64,000 nucleotides of DNA from an uncultured Faecalibacterium sp. (GCA_900540455.1 UQGD01000005.1:33988-97987), one strand, 5' to 3'. Positions 32,835 to 39,394 are shown, numbered from the stretch's first letter. The notes: generated from the sequence alone by a model not told the origin. Program-made: numbers and translations.

Positions 32835-32984
32835 TTAGTTGTCCATGTTCAGCTCGAATCCCAAGGAGTCCAGCTTGGCCGTGATTTCTTCCAGGCTCCT
32901 GCGGTCGAGATTATGGATTCCCCTCATTCCGTCCTTGCTCTTGCCGACAAAGTCTCCAACCGTGTTGATGCCAGCACACTTCAA
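32835..32984 (-). CDS. RNA polymerase alpha-CTD-like miniprotein (49 aa)
   Basis: From TTG 32984 the product reads MKCAGINTVGDFVGKSKDGM, then IHNLDRRSLEEITAKLDSLG. This matches the helix-hairpin-helix half of the RNA polymerase alpha C-terminal domain (host form: LKRAGINTV..., RNLG.KSLEE...KL..LGL). The TTG overlaps the previous stop (TTGA) and has GGAAGAG upstream; an ATG at 33041 would overlap the neighbour by 61 bases. It may bind DNA or polymerase and redirect host transcription. Confidence 0.65.
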   Translation of the reverse strand: MKCAGINTVGDFVGKSKDGMRGIHNLDRRSLEEITAKLDSLGFELNMDN

Positions 32985-33562
32985 GCCATCTCTTCCGTGT
33001 TTGTTTCCGCCAACATCGCCACAAGACTTTGCAGTCTGCATTCATCGGTCCACGATAGTCTGTATGGTTCAATGGCAGCAATGACACACATCCCATTTTT
33101 TACAACGTAGTATTCGCTTCCGCTCGCTCTTCTGCGCTTGTAGTATTTGATGTACCCGTTCCCGTTGATCTCAGCCATGATTGGTACAAGCGTTGACTTG
33201 CCGATCATCCCAACGGTCTGTCTTTTCTCCTCTACAAGAGGTATCAGGTTTTCTCCACAAGAAACGATCTCGATCCCCAGCTCTTTTACCTCTTCTTCCT
33301 CACTGATCGCATCACGCAGATCAAAACCGAGGAGAGCTTCTTTGTAAGCGACCTCGTACTCGTCGTAGGCGATTTTCTCCATTGTATTGTCGCTGATCCC
33401 CAGCATTGCCGCCGTTTCATCTCGGCAGCAAGGAAACGGGAATCCCGTCATAGAGTAAATCCCCGCCCCAGCCCCAATATAAAACTCGTTGCTATCTGCA
33501 ATTCTGAAGACATTGCAGATCATGTGATCCTTGATCACCCTTGCCAGTCCAGAAAGTTTCAT
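32981..33562 (-). CDS. Unknown early phage protein (193 aa)
   Basis: Start ATG 33562 follows AAGGAG by 5 bases. The protein has an N-terminal part with NEFYIGAGAGIYSMTGFPF, an acidic mid-section (ISEEEEVKELGIEI) and a beta-rich C-terminal half (NGYIKYYKRRRASGSEYYVV). It could be a sliding-clamp-like or adaptor protein, but I recognise nothing firm. Confidence 0.6.
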   Translation of the reverse strand: MKLSGLARVIKDHMICNVFRIADSNEFYIGAGAGIYSMTGFPFPCCRDETAAMLGISDNTMEKIAYDEYEVAYKEALLGFDLRDAISEEEEVKELGIEIVSCGENLIPLVEEKRQTVGMIGKSTLVPIMAEINGNGYIKYYKRRRASGSEYYVVKNGMCVIAAIEPYRLSWTDECRLQSLVAMLAETNTEEMA

Positions 33563-33596
33563 GGTTTCTCCTTGTTCCTTCGATTCATTCTTCTTG

Positions 33597-33675
33597 TGCG
33601 GGTGTCCGGTATCGAACCGGACCACGGGATTTTTCCGGGGGGAAGTCGGCATCCTGTGCCCGCCTGGGCACCCGC
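33597..33675 (-). other. tRNA-like element (acceptor and T-arm only)
   Basis: On the minus strand GCGGGTG (33675-33669) pairs perfectly with CACCCGC (33604-33598), and TCCGG-TTCGATA-CCGGA forms a perfect T-arm just before the 3' half, followed by A as discriminator. The D and anticodon arms do not fold normally (a competing hairpin GTGCCC-AGGC-GGGCAC is present). It may be a decayed phage tRNA or a tRNA-mimicking regulatory element. Confidence 0.3.
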
Positions 33676-34316
33676 TTATAGATCCCCATCGCCCTATTTC
33701 CAGCGATGGGGCGGCCTGGCCTACCAAACCAGACCTGCCGCCTTTGGCTTGGGCGGGTAGGACAAGGCGTTTCTTCGCTCACGCAGCGGCGCATCCTTAA
33801 AAGCAGATGGTCAGTCTGTCCGGCGTGGATGCGTCTTTTTGCAGTGCAGGCAGCCTGGTTTTTCACCAAGCTTGAACGGAAAGGAGGAACGCTGCTGTAC
33901 AGCACCTGCTCTGCTGCGCCTCATGAGAGCGTCTTCGCCGGTCTTGCATTGACCCGCCCAGGAGCATTCCCCTGGCGCAGGGCCCCATATACCCCAGCGC
34001 TGCATCATGTCACCAACGCAGCGCTGGGGGTCACTCTCTATTATTTTGCGGGGTATACTTTGCACAGCCGCTATTGTAGCCAGAACAAGCTGCACAGCTT
34101 GTGTTTGTTATCTCAAACGTATGTATACACTGTACTTGTGCTCTGCTGGCTGTGCGGTGGATGGTGTGTGCACTCCTCGCCAGTCGGTGTGACGCACTGG
34201 CTTTGCGTAAATAGTCAGATCGTGCCTTTCGTTTCGCTATGGCTTCCCCCTTTCTCTTTTTTCTTGGCGGCGGGTCTTGTTTATTCCCCTCCCGCTATAG
34301 GGGATATGTCTTGCTC
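33676..34316. other. 640-bp stretch without a supported gene, several perfect hairpins
   Basis: No frame here has a good start, ribosome site and composition. Perfect inverted repeats: CCCCATCGC/GCGATGGGG (33684-33692, 33703-33711), CCCCAGCGCTGC/GCAGCGCTGGGG (33992-34003, 34018-34029) and ACAAGCTG/CAGCTTGT near 34083. It separates two blocks of the early operon, so it may hold a promoter, a processed leader or a non-coding RNA. Nothing more can be said. Confidence 0.5.
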
Positions 34317-34565
34317 TCAGCTGCTCTTTCCTTCCACAGCCTGACGCCAGGCATCTTCCAACTTCTCATGCAGGCTCTTGTGGATCTCTTCCAGCTCCTC
34401 CTTTTTTACGTTTGTGACGGACATGTCAGCCGCAATCCGCAACAGTCCTTCCGGTGCATAGCGCAGATCTCCCCGGCCCCTGGTTTTCAGCGTCATCTTG
34501 TTGGCTTCCTGATCTATATAGCCAACGATTTTCATGGTGAGCACCTTTTTCCGCTTCACATTCAT
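34317..34565 (-). CDS. Unknown early phage protein (82 aa)
   Basis: Start ATG 34565 overlaps the previous stop (ATGA pattern). The protein (MNVKRKKVLTMKIVGYIDQE, ending KLEDAWRQAVEGKSS) has a basic strand start and a helical end. Part of the chain of small overlapping genes 34.3-36.3 kb. No family seen. Confidence 0.55.
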   Translation of the reverse strand: MNVKRKKVLTMKIVGYIDQEANKMTLKTRGRGDLRYAPEGLLRIAADMSVTNVKKEELEEIHKSLHEKLEDAWRQAVEGKSS

Positions 34566-34699
34566 TTCTTCCCTTTCTTTTTGTGCTTCTGGTGTCTTTT
34601 TGCCTTGGTGCGATCTTTTTCCGGGCGGCAGTGCATTTGTATCATCGTCTCGCACCGCCGCCAGGCTCCACCGTCATGGCGCTTCTTGCTGTTGTTCAT
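34562..34699 (-). CDS. Very basic small protein (45 aa)
   Basis: MNNSKKRHDGGAWRRCETMI opening, then a Lys/His/Arg-rich end (HQKHKKKGKK). GAGAGG lies 8 bases upstream of ATG 34699. It overlaps both neighbours by 4 bases, which favours real translation. Probably a nucleic-acid-binding peptide. Confidence 0.5.
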   Translation of the reverse strand: MNNSKKRHDGGAWRRCETMIQMHCRPEKDRTKAKRHQKHKKKGKK

Positions 34700-34956
34700 C
34701 CGGTGCACCTCTCGTTTTTTGCCACATACACCCCATAGCTCATCCCCGCAGCATCCGCCAACCGGCAAACTTCCTCGATCGATGCTCCTTCCAGATGCCG
34801 CCGGTCTTTTTTCTGATTTTTCAGCTGGTTTTTCTTTCTATCTTGGACTCTCCTCTTTTCTGCCAGGCAGCTGTCGCAAAACTGTCTGCGACGCCCCACG
34901 TTCTCCATTTTCTTCCCGCACAATTCGCAGATGCGGGTGTACTTCAGCTCCGACAA
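34696..34956 (-). CDS. Zinc-ribbon early protein with AAGMSYG tail (86 aa)
   Basis: CELCGKK (about 10-16) and CDSCLAEK form a zinc ribbon; a Lys/Arg/Gln-rich stretch follows; the end SIEEVCRLADAAGMSYGVYV is a pattern I have seen in many Clostridia phage and conjugative-element proteins. No ATG fits; TTG 34956 has AAAGGGG 7 bases upstream and lies just inside the upstream gene's end. Confidence 0.6.
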   Translation of the reverse strand: MSELKYTRICELCGKKMENVGRRRQFCDSCLAEKRRVQDRKKNQLKNQKKDRRHLEGASIEEVCRLADAAGMSYGVYVAKNERCTG

Positions 34957-34958
34957 TG

Positions 34959-35174
34959 TCAATCCCCTTTCTTTTTTCTTCGTCCCCAGACCAGTCCCCG
35001 GTTCCTGTGCATCGCCTGGTTTTTCCATGTCTCTTGGTACAAGCTCCCCCGCTGGAGCTGGTCTCGTGTATACTCCCGTTCTGCCTGGTGTGCAGTGTGG
35101 AACGCCTGGTACTCCGGGCACTCATCGTGGCAGGCCGCGTGCCGCCGCTGACAGTGCTGGCATGGAGAGTTCAT
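34959..35174 (-). CDS. Cys/His small protein (71 aa)
   Basis: MNSPCQHCQRRHAACHDECP opening with four Cys and two His (probable zinc site), then a helix and a Lys-rich end. Similar CxxC..R..CH..C proteins are common in prophages of this group. Its ATG at 35174 overlaps the upstream stop (35171). Confidence 0.65.
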   Translation of the reverse strand: MNSPCQHCQRRHAACHDECPEYQAFHTAHQAEREYTRDQLQRGSLYQETWKNQAMHRNRGLVWGRRKKKGD

Positions 35175-35488
35175 TTTTGTCCACCTCTCATCAATTCCCG
35201 CAGGAAATCTCTCTCCTTCACGCTCAAAGGTCCAGTTTGAGTGCGGCCTCGCTCCTCCAGCTGCGCCTTGATGGCTCTGACCACCAGCTCTCGTACAAGT
35301 TCCCCGCCTTCCTGCGCAGCCTCCTCAAACTTCTCTGGCGAGACATCTTTCCTTACACAATTTGCAAGTATAGTTCCTGTTACGGCAATCAGAGTTCCAA
35401 ATACCTCGCCGTTGAGCATTGGTTCCGAGGCAGTCACGGAACAGCCTTCCCCCTCGTGGCGGATAATGATCTCTTTCTTCTTTTCCAT
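35171..35488 (-). CDS. Unknown early phage protein (105 aa)
   Basis: Start ATG 35488 with AAGGAG upstream. The protein begins MEKKKEIIIRHEGEGCSVTA, has a hydrophobic helix (VFGTLIAVTGTILANCV, about 24-40) and a charged helical end. It could be membrane-linked. Not recognised. Confidence 0.55.
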   Translation of the reverse strand: MEKKKEIIIRHEGEGCSVTASEPMLNGEVFGTLIAVTGTILANCVRKDVSPEKFEEAAQEGGELVRELVVRAIKAQLEERGRTQTGPLSVKERDFLRELMRGGQK

Positions 35489-35504
35489 ATTCACACATCT
35501 CCTT

Positions 35505-35819
35505 TCACGCTTCTGGATCGTCCGGTCCTTCCATCCAGTGGGTGGGATGCAGCGGCGTACCGTTCCGATCTGCAAACCCTGCCCAGCACTCTTCTTGAAG
35601 GTATCTCCCCACCACCTGGTGCGGATCTTTGTCCGGACACCACAAGATCAGCGGGGCGCTTGTGGAGAAGATGTAATCCCCTTCATCCGGGTCAACTTCC
35701 CGCTGTTCTTCCAGCTTTGGCAGCTGATCCGCCGGGTGCCATCTCATCCGCTGCCAGCAGGTTCTGCAAATGCAGTGCAGCACCATTCCACCAGCCCCAC
35801 ATACTACACATCTTGCCAT
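35505..35819 (-). CDS. Zinc-ribbon early protein (104 aa)
   Basis: Starts MARCVVCGAGG, with HCICRTC (about 15-21) completing a zinc ribbon, then an acidic middle and EECWAGF near the end. GGGGTGAGAAG precedes the ATG at 35819. Function unknown. Confidence 0.6.
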   Translation of the reverse strand: MARCVVCGAGGMVLHCICRTCWQRMRWHPADQLPKLEEQREVDPDEGDYIFSTSAPLILWCPDKDPHQVVGRYLQEECWAGFADRNGTPLHPTHWMEGPDDPEA

Positions 35820-35823
35820 CTTC

Positions 35824-36099
35824 TCACCCCGCATCCCGGTCATTGTGGGTATAAGTATGGCTGCGGTGGACCGGACGGCCCAGGTCATCCGCCCAGTCGT
35901 CCAGCCGCTTGCCTTCCATCACGCAAGGGATCGTCAGGGCAAAGATCGCCACCGCCAACAAGCAGTACCCGATCATGCCACTAAACGTGGCGGCCGTCTC
36001 GATTCCGCTGGCCGCCAGCAAACTGGCAACACCTGCCACGATCGCACCGGTGTACCACATTTTTGCCCGCCGCAGCAGGGCTTTTTTAGTAGGTTTCAT
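35824..36099 (-). CDS. Small membrane protein (91 aa)
   Basis: Two hydrophobic helices (WYTGAIVAGVASLLAASG, about 15-32; GYCLLAVAIFALTIPCV, about 44-60) joined by a short loop, with basic N-terminus and His-rich acidic tail. GAGGAGG before the ATG at 36099. It could be a superinfection-exclusion or host-takeover membrane protein, which is only a guess. Confidence 0.6.
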   Translation of the reverse strand: MKPTKKALLRRAKMWYTGAIVAGVASLLAASGIETAATFSGMIGYCLLAVAIFALTIPCVMEGKRLDDWADDLGRPVHRSHTYTHNDRDAG

Positions 36100-36110
36100 A
36101 CGTCCTCCTC

Positions 36111-36320
36111 TTATTCCAGGTCCGCCAGCTGGCGGGAAAAGCTGACCGTCTTGATCCGCAGGCCAGGGCCGTTGCCGACCCAGCCGTCCGGGATGCGGTT
36201 GAACACCGTCTTGCGGGACTTGATGTGCAGCTCCTGGCTGACCTCCGGAAGGGTCATCATCTGGCCATACTTCTGGCTCAGCTCGTGGTAGATCGCTGCA
36301 AAATCCGGGTTTTGCTTCAT
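36111..36320 (-). CDS. Small HTH protein, excisionase-like
   Basis: A 69-residue protein; MTLPEVSQELHIKSRKTVFN (about 22-41) is a winged-helix DNA-binding motif of the MerR/excisionase type. It is the first of the early gene chain 36.3-34.3 kb. AAGGAG precedes the ATG at 36320. It may help excision or regulate early genes. Confidence 0.6.
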   Translation of the reverse strand: MKQNPDFAAIYHELSQKYGQMMTLPEVSQELHIKSRKTVFNRIPDGWVGNGPGLRIKTVSFSRQLADLE

Positions 36321-36546
36321 GATTGAACTCCTTTCTGCTTTCATCCGACTGGCCCACTGGGGCACTACGGTGGATAAGATAACCTTGCTTATTTGGTTGA
36401 CCTCCTTCATTTTTGAGAGGTTGAAAGGCGACATTTGATTTTTCCACAGATACGGCAGACTGCTGTATAGAATTTGACTTTTTGTTCTGTGATGAGTATC
36501 TTAATAACTAGAACAAGTTCTTCCATGAAACCTCCAGTGGATAGGC

Positions 36547-36750
36547 TATAATGGTCTTGTTATTTGTTTTTCGGGGTTGCCGCCCCGAACAACTCTTCCA
36601 CCGTGCTGTAAAGAGCACTTCGCTTTTGCTCCCGGTGTTCGGTTCTGCGATCAGTGCGGAAGTTTCACGACCGACGGAAAAGAAATCGATGCTTTGACGT
36701 AAAGTTTTAACTTTCACCCCTGCTTCTGGTTTAAGCAGGGGGCTTTTTAT
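36547..36750 (+). ncRNA. Candidate structured RNA with own terminator (plus strand)
   Basis: A TATAAT at 36547-36552 is followed by about 190 bases with three clear stems: TTCGGGG/CCCCGAA (36570-36589), GTGCT/AGCAC (36603-36618) and a terminator. There is no plus-strand gene that the terminator could serve. All neighbouring genes are on the minus strand until 37171. Antisense to a long minus frame that lacks gene-like features. A decisive test is transcript mapping. Confidence 0.4.
36717..36748 (+). terminator. Intrinsic terminator of the candidate RNA
   Basis: CCCCTGCTT (36717-36725) pairs perfectly with AAGCAGGGG (36733-36741), followed by GCTTTTT. It works only on the plus strand because the other side lacks a U run. 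Confidence 0.8.
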
Positions 36751-37100
36751 GCCCACTTTTCGCCATTCAATCTGACCCAGCGGATCTTCCCGGTGTCGTC
36801 CTTGAAAAGCACAACCTCTTCCAGCTTGTCAATTTCGGCAAGCTGTTGTTTCATGGCTTCCAGTTCTTCCGGCGAGTTCGGATCTGCCTTGCCGCCGATG
36901 GTTCCGCCCTGTTGCTGAATCAACTGCGACAGGGCGTTTGCCCTTTCTGCCTTGCGTCCCTCGAAAAGCACCCGCCGGATGGTTCCGTACAGGTTGTAGA
37001 TTTCACAGGCTCGCTTCTGAGCAGCTTCCATGCTAGCTTCCAGAAATCCGTTGTCCTTGAAAGCGGCTCCCTGCTTTGGCATTGTATCTTCTCTATCCAT
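36747..37100 (-). CDS. Unknown helical phage protein (117 aa)
   Basis: Start ATG 37100 with AGGTGG 8 bases upstream (an earlier GTG/ATG near 37127 is possible). Mostly helix with Gln-rich IQQQGG near the middle and a C-terminal strand DDTGKIRWVRLNG. It ends right at the terminator of the candidate RNA. Not recognised. Confidence 0.55.
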   Translation of the reverse strand: MDREDTMPKQGAAFKDNGFLEASMEAAQKRACEIYNLYGTIRRVLFEGRKAERANALSQLIQQQGGTIGGKADPNSPEELEAMKQQLAEIDKLEEVVLFKDDTGKIRWVRLNGEKWA

Positions 37101-37116
37101 CTTCTTCACCACCTTG

Positions 37117-37146
37117 TTGTCCGCCACCTCTCCGCCGTGCTATAAT
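37117..37146 (+). promoter_or_regulatory. Promoter of the 70-aa gene
   Basis: TTGTCC (37117-37122), 18 bases, TATAAT (37141-37146). It gives a plus transcript with AAAGGAGGTG just before ATG 37171. Confidence 0.65.
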
Positions 37147-37170
37147 CAGGACAGAAAGGAGGTGTTGTTT

Positions 37171-37383
37171 ATGCCCATCTACTGGATCAACACGAAAGAC
37201 AAGGGCCTTTCCAGTTCCCAGATCACGGAAGCCGAACGGGTTGCAGACGGAGCGGATTTTTCGATTGCCAGTTATGACTTCTCGCACAGGGCGATTCACG
37301 TTACTGTGCTTGACGGTCATTCAAAAGACGATCTTCCCGCATTGCCTTACGGCCTTGCTTACTCCGACTCCCTGAACAGCTGA
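37171..37383 (+). CDS. Unknown small protein (70 aa), plus strand
   Basis: Begins MPIYWINTKDKGLSSSQITE and continues with strands and one helix; acidic end. AAAGGAGGTG 8 bases before the ATG. It runs against the early operon and has its own promoter and terminator, so it may be expressed in the lysogen. No family recognised. Confidence 0.65.
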   Translation: MPIYWINTKDKGLSSSQITEAERVADGADFSIASYDFSHRAIHVTVLDGHSKDDLPALPYGLAYSDSLNS

Positions 37384-37652
37384 CCCTCGACCCCGCTTGT
37401 ACCAGAAGTGGGGTCTTTTTCTGCCAGCCATTTTTCCCGTTCTGTGCGCTCTGCTTCATCGAACCGCCGAAGGTCTCTCAGCAGGCCGTCCCAGAACTCG
37501 TCTTTTTTCAGTTCTTTCCGGGCGTTCTGAATCAGTTCTGCAAACTCTTTCGTCTGTGGACGGTGCGGGCTACCCACATAGCTCATGTGAATAGACACCC
37601 CGATTGCTGCCTTGCGGCCAGACTTACAGGATACGCCGATAAGCTTTTCCAT
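37359..37652 (-). CDS. Unknown early phage protein (97 aa)
   Basis: Start ATG 37652 after AGGAGGGCGG. A charged helical protein (FAELIQNARKELKKDEFWDG) with an acidic end. It overlaps the Cro-like gene by 29 bases upstream and the convergent plus gene by 25 bases. Part of the leftward early operon. Confidence 0.55.
   Translation of the reverse strand: MEKLIGVSCKSGRKAAIGVSIHMSYVGSPHRPQTKEFAELIQNARKELKKDEFWDGLLRDLRRFDEAERTEREKWLAEKDPTSGTSGVEGQLFRESE
37389..37420 (+). terminator. Terminator after the 70-aa gene
   Basis: GACCCCGCTT (37389-37398) pairs with AAGTGGGGTC (37406-37415) with one G-T pair, then TTTTT. It also lies inside the 3' end of the convergent gene. Confidence 0.8.
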
Positions 37653-37935
37653 CTTCTTCACCGCCCTCCTCCGGCTTTTCAGGCTTCTGCGCAGCTCTGC
37701 TTTCTCTCTGCACAATCTCAGCGATCGGGATGTTCAGAACCCCCGACAGAACGCTCGCAAGGGACAAGTTCATTCTCTTCTGGCGTTCTCCGGTTTCAAC
37801 CATCTGATAATACTGTCGCGAGATTCCAACTCGTTTCGCAACTTCTTGTTGCGTAAGACCTGCCCTCTCTCGGGCTTCCACAAGGTATTTTCTCACCTGT
37901 TCTTTCCCTTCCTTGCAACGTGTCGTTGCCAACAT
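37624..37935 (-). CDS. XRE-family regulator, Cro-like (leftward)
   Basis: A 103-residue protein; residues about 15-70 form a lambda-type HTH (LTQQEVAKRVGISRQYYQMV). It is the first gene of the leftward early operon, as Cro is. The ATG at 37935 follows AAAGGA at 11-12 bases, a moderate site. Operator O1 lies inside its first codons. A Glu-rich tail follows the HTH. Confidence 0.8.
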   Translation of the reverse strand: MLATTRCKEGKEQVRKYLVEARERAGLTQQEVAKRVGISRQYYQMVETGERQKRMNLSLASVLSGVLNIPIAEIVQRESRAAQKPEKPEEGGEEDGKAYRRIL

Positions 37936-38049
37936 AATAACTTCATTCCTTTCAAAAGTCAACGTTTTGTTGCATTTTTGGCACATTGTACAGTTTATTT
38001 GCAACATTTTGTTTCTTCCGTTGAAAAAGCAACAACTAGTTGCTATAAT
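37915..38049. promoter_or_regulatory. Lysogeny switch: four GCAAC-N5-GTTGC operators and promoters
   Basis: O1 GCAACGTGTCGTTGC (37915-37929), O2 TCAACGTTTTGTTGC (37959-37973), O3 GCAACATTTTGTTTC (38001-38015), O4 GCAACAACTAGTTGC (38029-38043). The rightward promoter is TTGAAA 38021-38026, 17 bases, TATAAT 38044-38049, with O4 filling the spacer. Leftward, TACAAT at 37990-37985 is the best -10 for the Cro-like gene. The pattern is that of a lambda-like repressor/Cro switch. Confidence 0.82.
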
Positions 38050-38069
38050 AAAGAAAAGGAGGCCATCCT

Positions 38070-38375
38070 ATGGAAAACCTGACTACTCTTCGCAAAGAAT
38101 TTCATGTCACTCAACAGCAAGTCGCTGATTATCTTGGGATTTCCCGCCAAGCATATAGCAACTATGAATCCGGCAAGCGTGAACCAGACTACGAAACCCT
38201 CTTAAAGCTTGGTGAATATTTTAATTGCAGTATCGACTATCTTCTTGGGAGCAGCCGCAATGTTTGCTATCCCCTCCTCTCCGCATTTGAGCGCAGTCTA
38301 TTAGAGCAGTACCGAAATGCCGCCCCGGCCATCCAAAGCGCCGTCTGCAAACTTCTTGATCTTGACGAAGATTGA
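38070..38375 (+). CDS. XRE-family repressor, CI-like (rightward)
   Basis: A 101-residue protein: HTH (VTQQQVADYLGISRQAYSNY, about 12-31), then YETLLKLGEYFNCSIDYLLG, the usual XRE second half, and a short C-terminal helix. It has a consensus promoter and AAAGGAGG at ATG 38070. It lacks a LexA-like peptidase domain, so SOS cleavage is unlikely; induction would need an antirepressor or another signal. Confidence 0.82.
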   Translation: MENLTTLRKEFHVTQQQVADYLGISRQAYSNYESGKREPDYETLLKLGEYFNCSIDYLLGSSRNVCYPLLSAFERSLLEQYRNAAPAIQSAVCKLLDLDED

Positions 38376-38386
38376 TAGAACCCATT

Positions 38387-38460
38387 AGGTTCCCCTGTCA
38401 ATACAGGGGAACCTCCGCATGCTACACTAGGTTGCTTCTGCCCCTAGTGTAGCATGCGGA
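38387..38460. repeat. Two back-to-back perfect hairpins after the repressor
   Basis: AGGTTCCCCTGT/ACAGGGGAACCT (38387-38398, 38403-38414, 4-base loop) and TCCGCATGCTACACTAGG/CCTAGTGTAGCATGCGGA (38414-38431, 38443-38460, 11-base loop). Both are perfect and share one base. There is no U run, so they are not ordinary terminators; they may stabilise the repressor mRNA or bind a protein. Confidence 0.75.
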
Positions 38461-38670
38461 TTCGCCATCTTTTCTAAAGTGATTTTTCTTTTTCGCTTCA
38501 CAATTTAATGTTAATTGTCTTTTATCCTTTTTATATGTAACATTTGCAAAAAGAAAAAACGCCCGCCGGGCGTACCGGCAGGCATTTTTCAAGCAAGTGT
38601 TTTCTCCCACATGTGCGGGGGTAATCCCATTATCAAGGGTAAATCCAGTTTTAAAAGAGAGGTGCTTTTT

Positions 38671-38943
38671 ATGATGTATCCGTTCATGACGCTGGATGAC
38701 GGCGCAGAGATCGTCCATTCCGACATGTATGAGGACGGCCAGGTAAAGGTCTATGTTGAAAAGCCCGATGCGGCAGATTGCTTCCACTCAGCCACCTGTT
38801 GGCTGCCCAGCTACCGCTGGGAAAGCGTGACCGGTTTTTCTCAGGAGGAGCTGGCCCGCTATGAGGATGTGATCCGTTCAACGGCGCACCTGATCCTCCG
38901 CTTTGCGCAGGAAGGGGGCTTCGACAGTGCCGCAAATCTTTAA
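38671..38943 (+). CDS. Partner protein of the DUF4160 gene (90 aa)
   Basis: Starts MMYPFMTLDDGAEIVHSDMY; ends with a helical AHLILRFAQEGGF. GAGAGGTG precedes the ATG. It overlaps the DUF4160 gene by 17 bases, so both are translated together. DUF4160 genes commonly pair with a second small gene (often DUF2442) in toxin-antitoxin-like units; this partner seems to be another type. Expressed with the lysogeny genes. Confidence 0.7.
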   Translation: MMYPFMTLDDGAEIVHSDMYEDGQVKVYVEKPDAADCFHSATCWLPSYRWESVTGFSQEELARYEDVIRSTAHLILRFAQEGGFDSAANL

Positions 38944-39205
38944 GATCGGCTCTTACTGGGTCTACTTCTGGTCAAACGAGGGTGATCCGCTCGAGCCGGT
39001 TCACGTCCATGTGGCACAAGGCTCGCCCAGTGCCGGGGCCACAAAAATCTGGATAACCGCAGCAGGCGGCTGCTACCTGTGCAATAATGATTCACACATT
39101 CCAGCCCGCACGCTGCGCAACATTATGGCGATTCTTGAAGCTCGAAGCCGTGAGATCATCGCCAAATGGACCGCTTATTTTGGCCAGGCGCATTTCTACT
39201 GCTAA
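38927..39205 (+). CDS. DUF4160 protein
   Basis: A 92-residue protein: IFKIGSYWVYFWSNEGDPLE and PVHVHVA (about 25-31) are the DUF4160 hallmarks, followed by NNDSHIPARTLRNIMAI. The start is GTG 38927. DUF4160 proteins are suspected RNA- or DNA-acting parts of mobile TA-like units; activity is unproven. It may be phage defence cargo beside the Abi gene. Confidence 0.78.
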   Translation: MPQIFKIGSYWVYFWSNEGDPLEPVHVHVAQGSPSAGATKIWITAAGGCYLCNNDSHIPARTLRNIMAILEARSREIIAKWTAYFGQAHFYC

Positions 39206-39359
39206 ACAAAAAACGCCCGCCGGGCGCATCGAGGGCAAGGTCATAGGGCTTTGCAGGGATATATAAAGGGCAAAAGAGTAGAGCAAGAAAGACAAAAACA
39301 CAGAAAACAGGCGTAAAAGCCGCAAAATGCGAATATTCTTGCCAATTTTGCGAAACAAG

Positions 39360-39388
39360 TTGACAAAATTAACAGAAACGCATATAAT
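39360..39388 (+). promoter_or_regulatory. Consensus promoter of the Abi small RNA
   Basis: TTGACA (39360-39365), 17 bases, TATAAT (39383-39388): a perfect sigma-A promoter. The first gene start is 84 bases away, with a terminator in between, which marks a short transcript. Confidence 0.85.
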
Positions 39389-39394
39389 GAGAGT

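Noticed and set aside
33597..33675. Functional tRNA gene
   Set aside because: The acceptor and T-arm are perfect, but no standard D-arm or anticodon stem-loop can be formed, so I did not call a tRNA.
33706..34344. 212-codon plus-strand frame in the early-operon gap
   Set aside because: Low-quality composition, no ribosome site and multiple palindromes inside; not supported as a gene.
36508..36756. 82-codon minus-strand frame over the candidate RNA
   Set aside because: No ribosome site and the strong hairpins explain the sequence better; left as non-coding.
38608..38637. CRISPR-repeat-like stretch (TTTTCTCCCACATGTGCGGGGG) and a similar one near 40376-40401
   Set aside because: It resembles a type I-E repeat hairpin, but only single, diverged copies occur 1.8 kb apart, with no spacer-repeat series and no cas genes. 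It is more likely a hairpin or terminator-like element.
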